Part shown: piece by piece, positions 6,191 through 7,651 of the stretch
How positions within the stretch are numbered: position 1 is the first letter of the stretch
Layout: every line of letters starts with the position of its first letter
DNA from: Chitinophagaceae bacterium
GTDB lineage: Bacteria; Bacteroidota; Bacteroidia; Chitinophagales; Chitinophagaceae
Assembly (NCBI GenBank): GCA_947468255.1
Contig: CANIMM010000143.1
Location: 1-7,651 of the forward strand
Reading direction: 5' to 3'
Length of the DNA stretch: 7,651 nt
The notes under the pieces: generated by a model
Told to the model about the DNA's origin: nothing
Seen by the model: only the letters and a program-made list of their open reading frames with translations
Database searches by the model: none
Made by a program: the position numbers and the translations under genes

Positions 6191-6964
6191 ATGAGTTTAA
6201 AGGACAGTATTAATATTCAACGGCTACCCCGCCACATCGCCATTATAATGGATGGGAATGGCAGGTGGGCCCAGGATAAAGGAGAGGATCGCCTTTTTGG
6301 CCATCTTCACGGAGTGGAAAGTGTTAGAAATATTGTAGAGGGATGCGCTGAATTGAGCATTGAATACCTGACATTGTATGCCTTTAGCACAGAGAATTGG
6401 GACCGCCCTGCGGAAGAAGTCAGTGGACTAATGGAATTATTGATAGACACGATTCGAAATGAAGTGCCTACGCTAAACAAAAACAATATTCGGCTTCACG
6501 TAATCGGTGACATGAGTATGCTACCTGCTGCAGCCAGAAAAGAACTCCAAGATGCCCTGGATGAAACGCAAGTAAATACAGGGATGAATCTAGTGATGGC
6601 TTTGAGCTATAGCAGCCGATGGGAAATACTGGATGCGGTAAAGCAAATAGCTTTGGATGTTAAATCCGGTCAACTAGACTGCGAGACGATTTCCCAGCCT
6701 GTTTTTCAGCAATATTTGTCTACCAGCAAATTCCCAGACCCGGAATTAATGATTAGAACAAGTGGGGAATTCCGAATCAGTAATTTTTTGTTATACCAGC
6801 TTGCATATGCAGAGCTGTACTTTACCGCCACTTTATGGCCAGATTTTAGAAAAGAAAATTTATATGAGGCCATTATAGATTTTCAAAATAGGGAAAGAAG
6901 GTTTGGTAAGATCACGGCCCAACTGGATAATTTGCCCGAAACATACAATTTAAATAATTTATAG
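6191..6964 (+). CDS. uppS: isoprenyl transferase (undecaprenyl diphosphate synthase)
   Basis: This cis-prenyltransferase adds isopentenyl units to farnesyl diphosphate to make undecaprenyl diphosphate, the lipid carrier for peptidoglycan and surface polysaccharide units. With ATG 6191 the protein is 257 aa, the usual size. It carries the signature HIAIIMDGNGRWAQ with catalytic Asp21 and Arg25, then FSTENWDRP at 65-73 and ALSYSSRWEI near 137-146. The C-terminal block DPELMIRTSGEFRISNFLL (183-201) includes Arg189, Ser191 and Arg195 for diphosphate binding and Glu193. WPDF at 206-209 and RERRFG close the family pattern. An upstream in-frame TTG at 6143 would add 16 residues, but it lies inside the predicted -7 box, so the ATG is preferred. 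The enzyme acts at the cytosolic face of the inner membrane. Confidence 0.96.
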   Translation: MSLKDSINIQRLPRHIAIIMDGNGRWAQDKGEDRLFGHLHGVESVRNIVEGCAELSIEYLTLYAFSTENWDRPAEEVSGLMELLIDTIRNEVPTLNKNNIRLHVIGDMSMLPAAARKELQDALDETQVNTGMNLVMALSYSSRWEILDAVKQIALDVKSGQLDCETISQPVFQQYLSTSKFPDPELMIRTSGEFRISNFLLYQLAYAELYFTATLWPDFRKENLYEAIIDFQNRERRFGKITAQLDNLPETYNLNNL

Positions 6965-7098
6965 CTATTAAAATCGCAACAAAACCTAGTATCCAATAAA
7001 ATTGAGGGATTTCAAGATCCTTAAATGACTCCAAAAGGGTTTTTTAATATTATGGTTTAACAAATAGTTTTCAATATTGCAAGTATATTGCCCATCGT

Positions 7099-7110
7099 AA
7101 AAAAAAATTA
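7099..7110 (+). promoter_or_regulatory. A9 tract in the translation-initiation region of bamA
   Basis: Nine consecutive A residues (7099-7107) followed by TTA precede the bamA ATG, and there is no Shine-Dalgarno sequence. A-rich leaders of this sort are the normal start signal in Bacteroidota, where ribosomes rarely use anti-SD pairing. The rest of the 146-base uppS-bamA gap is AT-rich. It has no exact TAnnTTTG box and no convincing terminator, so bamA may be read from the uppS promoter. Confidence 0.4.
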
Positions 7111-7651
7111 ATGCCTAGGATTTACCAGAATTATTTATTGATTATTGTCGCAGTTTTAAGTACTCAATGGGCATTTGGCCAAAATGACAGCCTGCCATCT
7201 GTTTCTGTTGACCCCCGCTTATTGGAAATTTTTGATTCAAAAACACCCAAACAGTACAATTTAGCCGGTATAACTGTAACTGGAGCCAAAGCGTTTGACC
7301 AAAATTTAATCATATCAATATCTGGCTTAGCAATTGGGGATAAACTTACCATACCTGGAACCGATATATTCAGCAAAGCCATTAATAAATTATGGAAGCA
7401 GAACTTAGTAGTAGATGTGGAGGTTTTTTTAACCAAATTAGAGGGTAACAATCTTTACATCGAGATGGCCATAACTGAACGACCAAGGTTATCGGATTTT
7501 AAATTTATTGGAATAAAAAAAGGCGAAAAAGACGACCTGGAAACAAAAGTAGGATTATCGAAAGATAGGGTAGTGACAGATAATATGAAACTAAGTGCCA
7601 TTGATGTTATTCAGAAATTCTTTTCCGATAAAGGATTCCGCAATGTAAAAG
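7111..7651 (+). CDS. bamA: outer membrane protein assembly factor BamA, N-terminal part (3' end outside the window)
   Basis: The visible 180 residues begin with a signal peptide, probably cleaved after Gly23 in WAFGQN, and a short linker. POTRA 1 follows at about 49-124 (YNLAGITVTGAKAFDQN through IEMAITERP). The start of POTRA 2 is at about 126 onward, with the helix VIQKFFSDKGFRNVK reaching the window end. The ITERP boundary between POTRAs is typical of BamA. In the full protein further POTRAs and a 16-strand barrel should follow; BamA is the essential core of the machinery that folds beta-barrel proteins into the outer membrane. Its place after uppS is the common Bacteroidota order and separates it from the single-POTRA paralogue at 2548. 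ATG 7111 opens the signal peptide directly. The frame is intact to the edge. Confidence 0.92.
   Translation, partial: MPRIYQNYLLIIVAVLSTQWAFGQNDSLPSVSVDPRLLEIFDSKTPKQYNLAGITVTGAKAFDQNLIISISGLAIGDKLTIPGTDIFSKAINKLWKQNLVVDVEVFLTKLEGNNLYIEMAITERPRLSDFKFIGIKKGEKDDLETKVGLSKDRVVTDNMKLSAIDVIQKFFSDKGFRNVK

Noticed and set aside
7012..7046. Possible terminator with a T6 run between uppS and bamA
   Set aside because: Only a 4-bp CCTT/AAGG stem can be drawn before the T run, too weak to call.
7164..7451. Open frame of 95 codons on the minus strand inside bamA
   Set aside because: The plus strand encodes clear POTRA domains over the same bases; the antisense product resembles no family.

Overview
The window looks like a chromosomal housekeeping segment from the Bacteroidota, most likely Chitinophagaceae or a near relative. 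This is inferred from four things. The genes are AT-rich and lack Shine-Dalgarno sites, with A-rich leaders in front of start codons. Matches to the Bacteroidota -7 box TAnnTTTG lie upstream of two genes. The mature exported proteins begin with Gln after an Ala/Gly cleavage site. The gene order porG-like / uppS / bamA resembles the order I recall from Porphyromonas gingivalis. All genes are on the + strand, and I see no mobile element, tRNA, rRNA or CRISPR.

Layout. Positions 1-848 hold the 3' end of a GatB/YqeY-domain gene and a CvpA-family four-helix membrane protein. Positions 943-2461 hold an alpha/beta hydrolase and a protein with two CBS domains and an ACT-like tail. Positions 2548-3990 encode a compact Omp85 protein with one POTRA domain. 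Positions 4194-5075 encode NAD kinase. Positions 5178-6038 encode a PorG/DUF6089-type outer-membrane beta-barrel protein. Positions 6191-6964 encode undecaprenyl diphosphate synthase (start corrected to an internal ATG). From 7111 to the right edge lies the 5' part of BamA. No gap exceeds about 205 bases.

The right half forms an envelope-biogenesis neighbourhood. UppS makes the lipid carrier for peptidoglycan and O-antigen precursors, BamA inserts outer-membrane proteins, PorG belongs to the type IX secretion machinery, and the extra Omp85 protein is itself a likely assembly or transport barrel. NAD kinase supplies NADP for biosynthesis and is a common passenger here.

I found no clear new system; most of the window is conserved core genome. 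The observations most worth a second look are: (i) the Omp85 protein at 2548 ends without the usual terminal aromatic residue, while a one-base shift in a T6 run gives a tail ending in Phe; (ii) two short leader ORFs end in ATGA overlaps with the next gene and share an NYK(D/K)F string; (iii) a pair of perfect inverted repeats sits between the porG-like promoter and its start codon.
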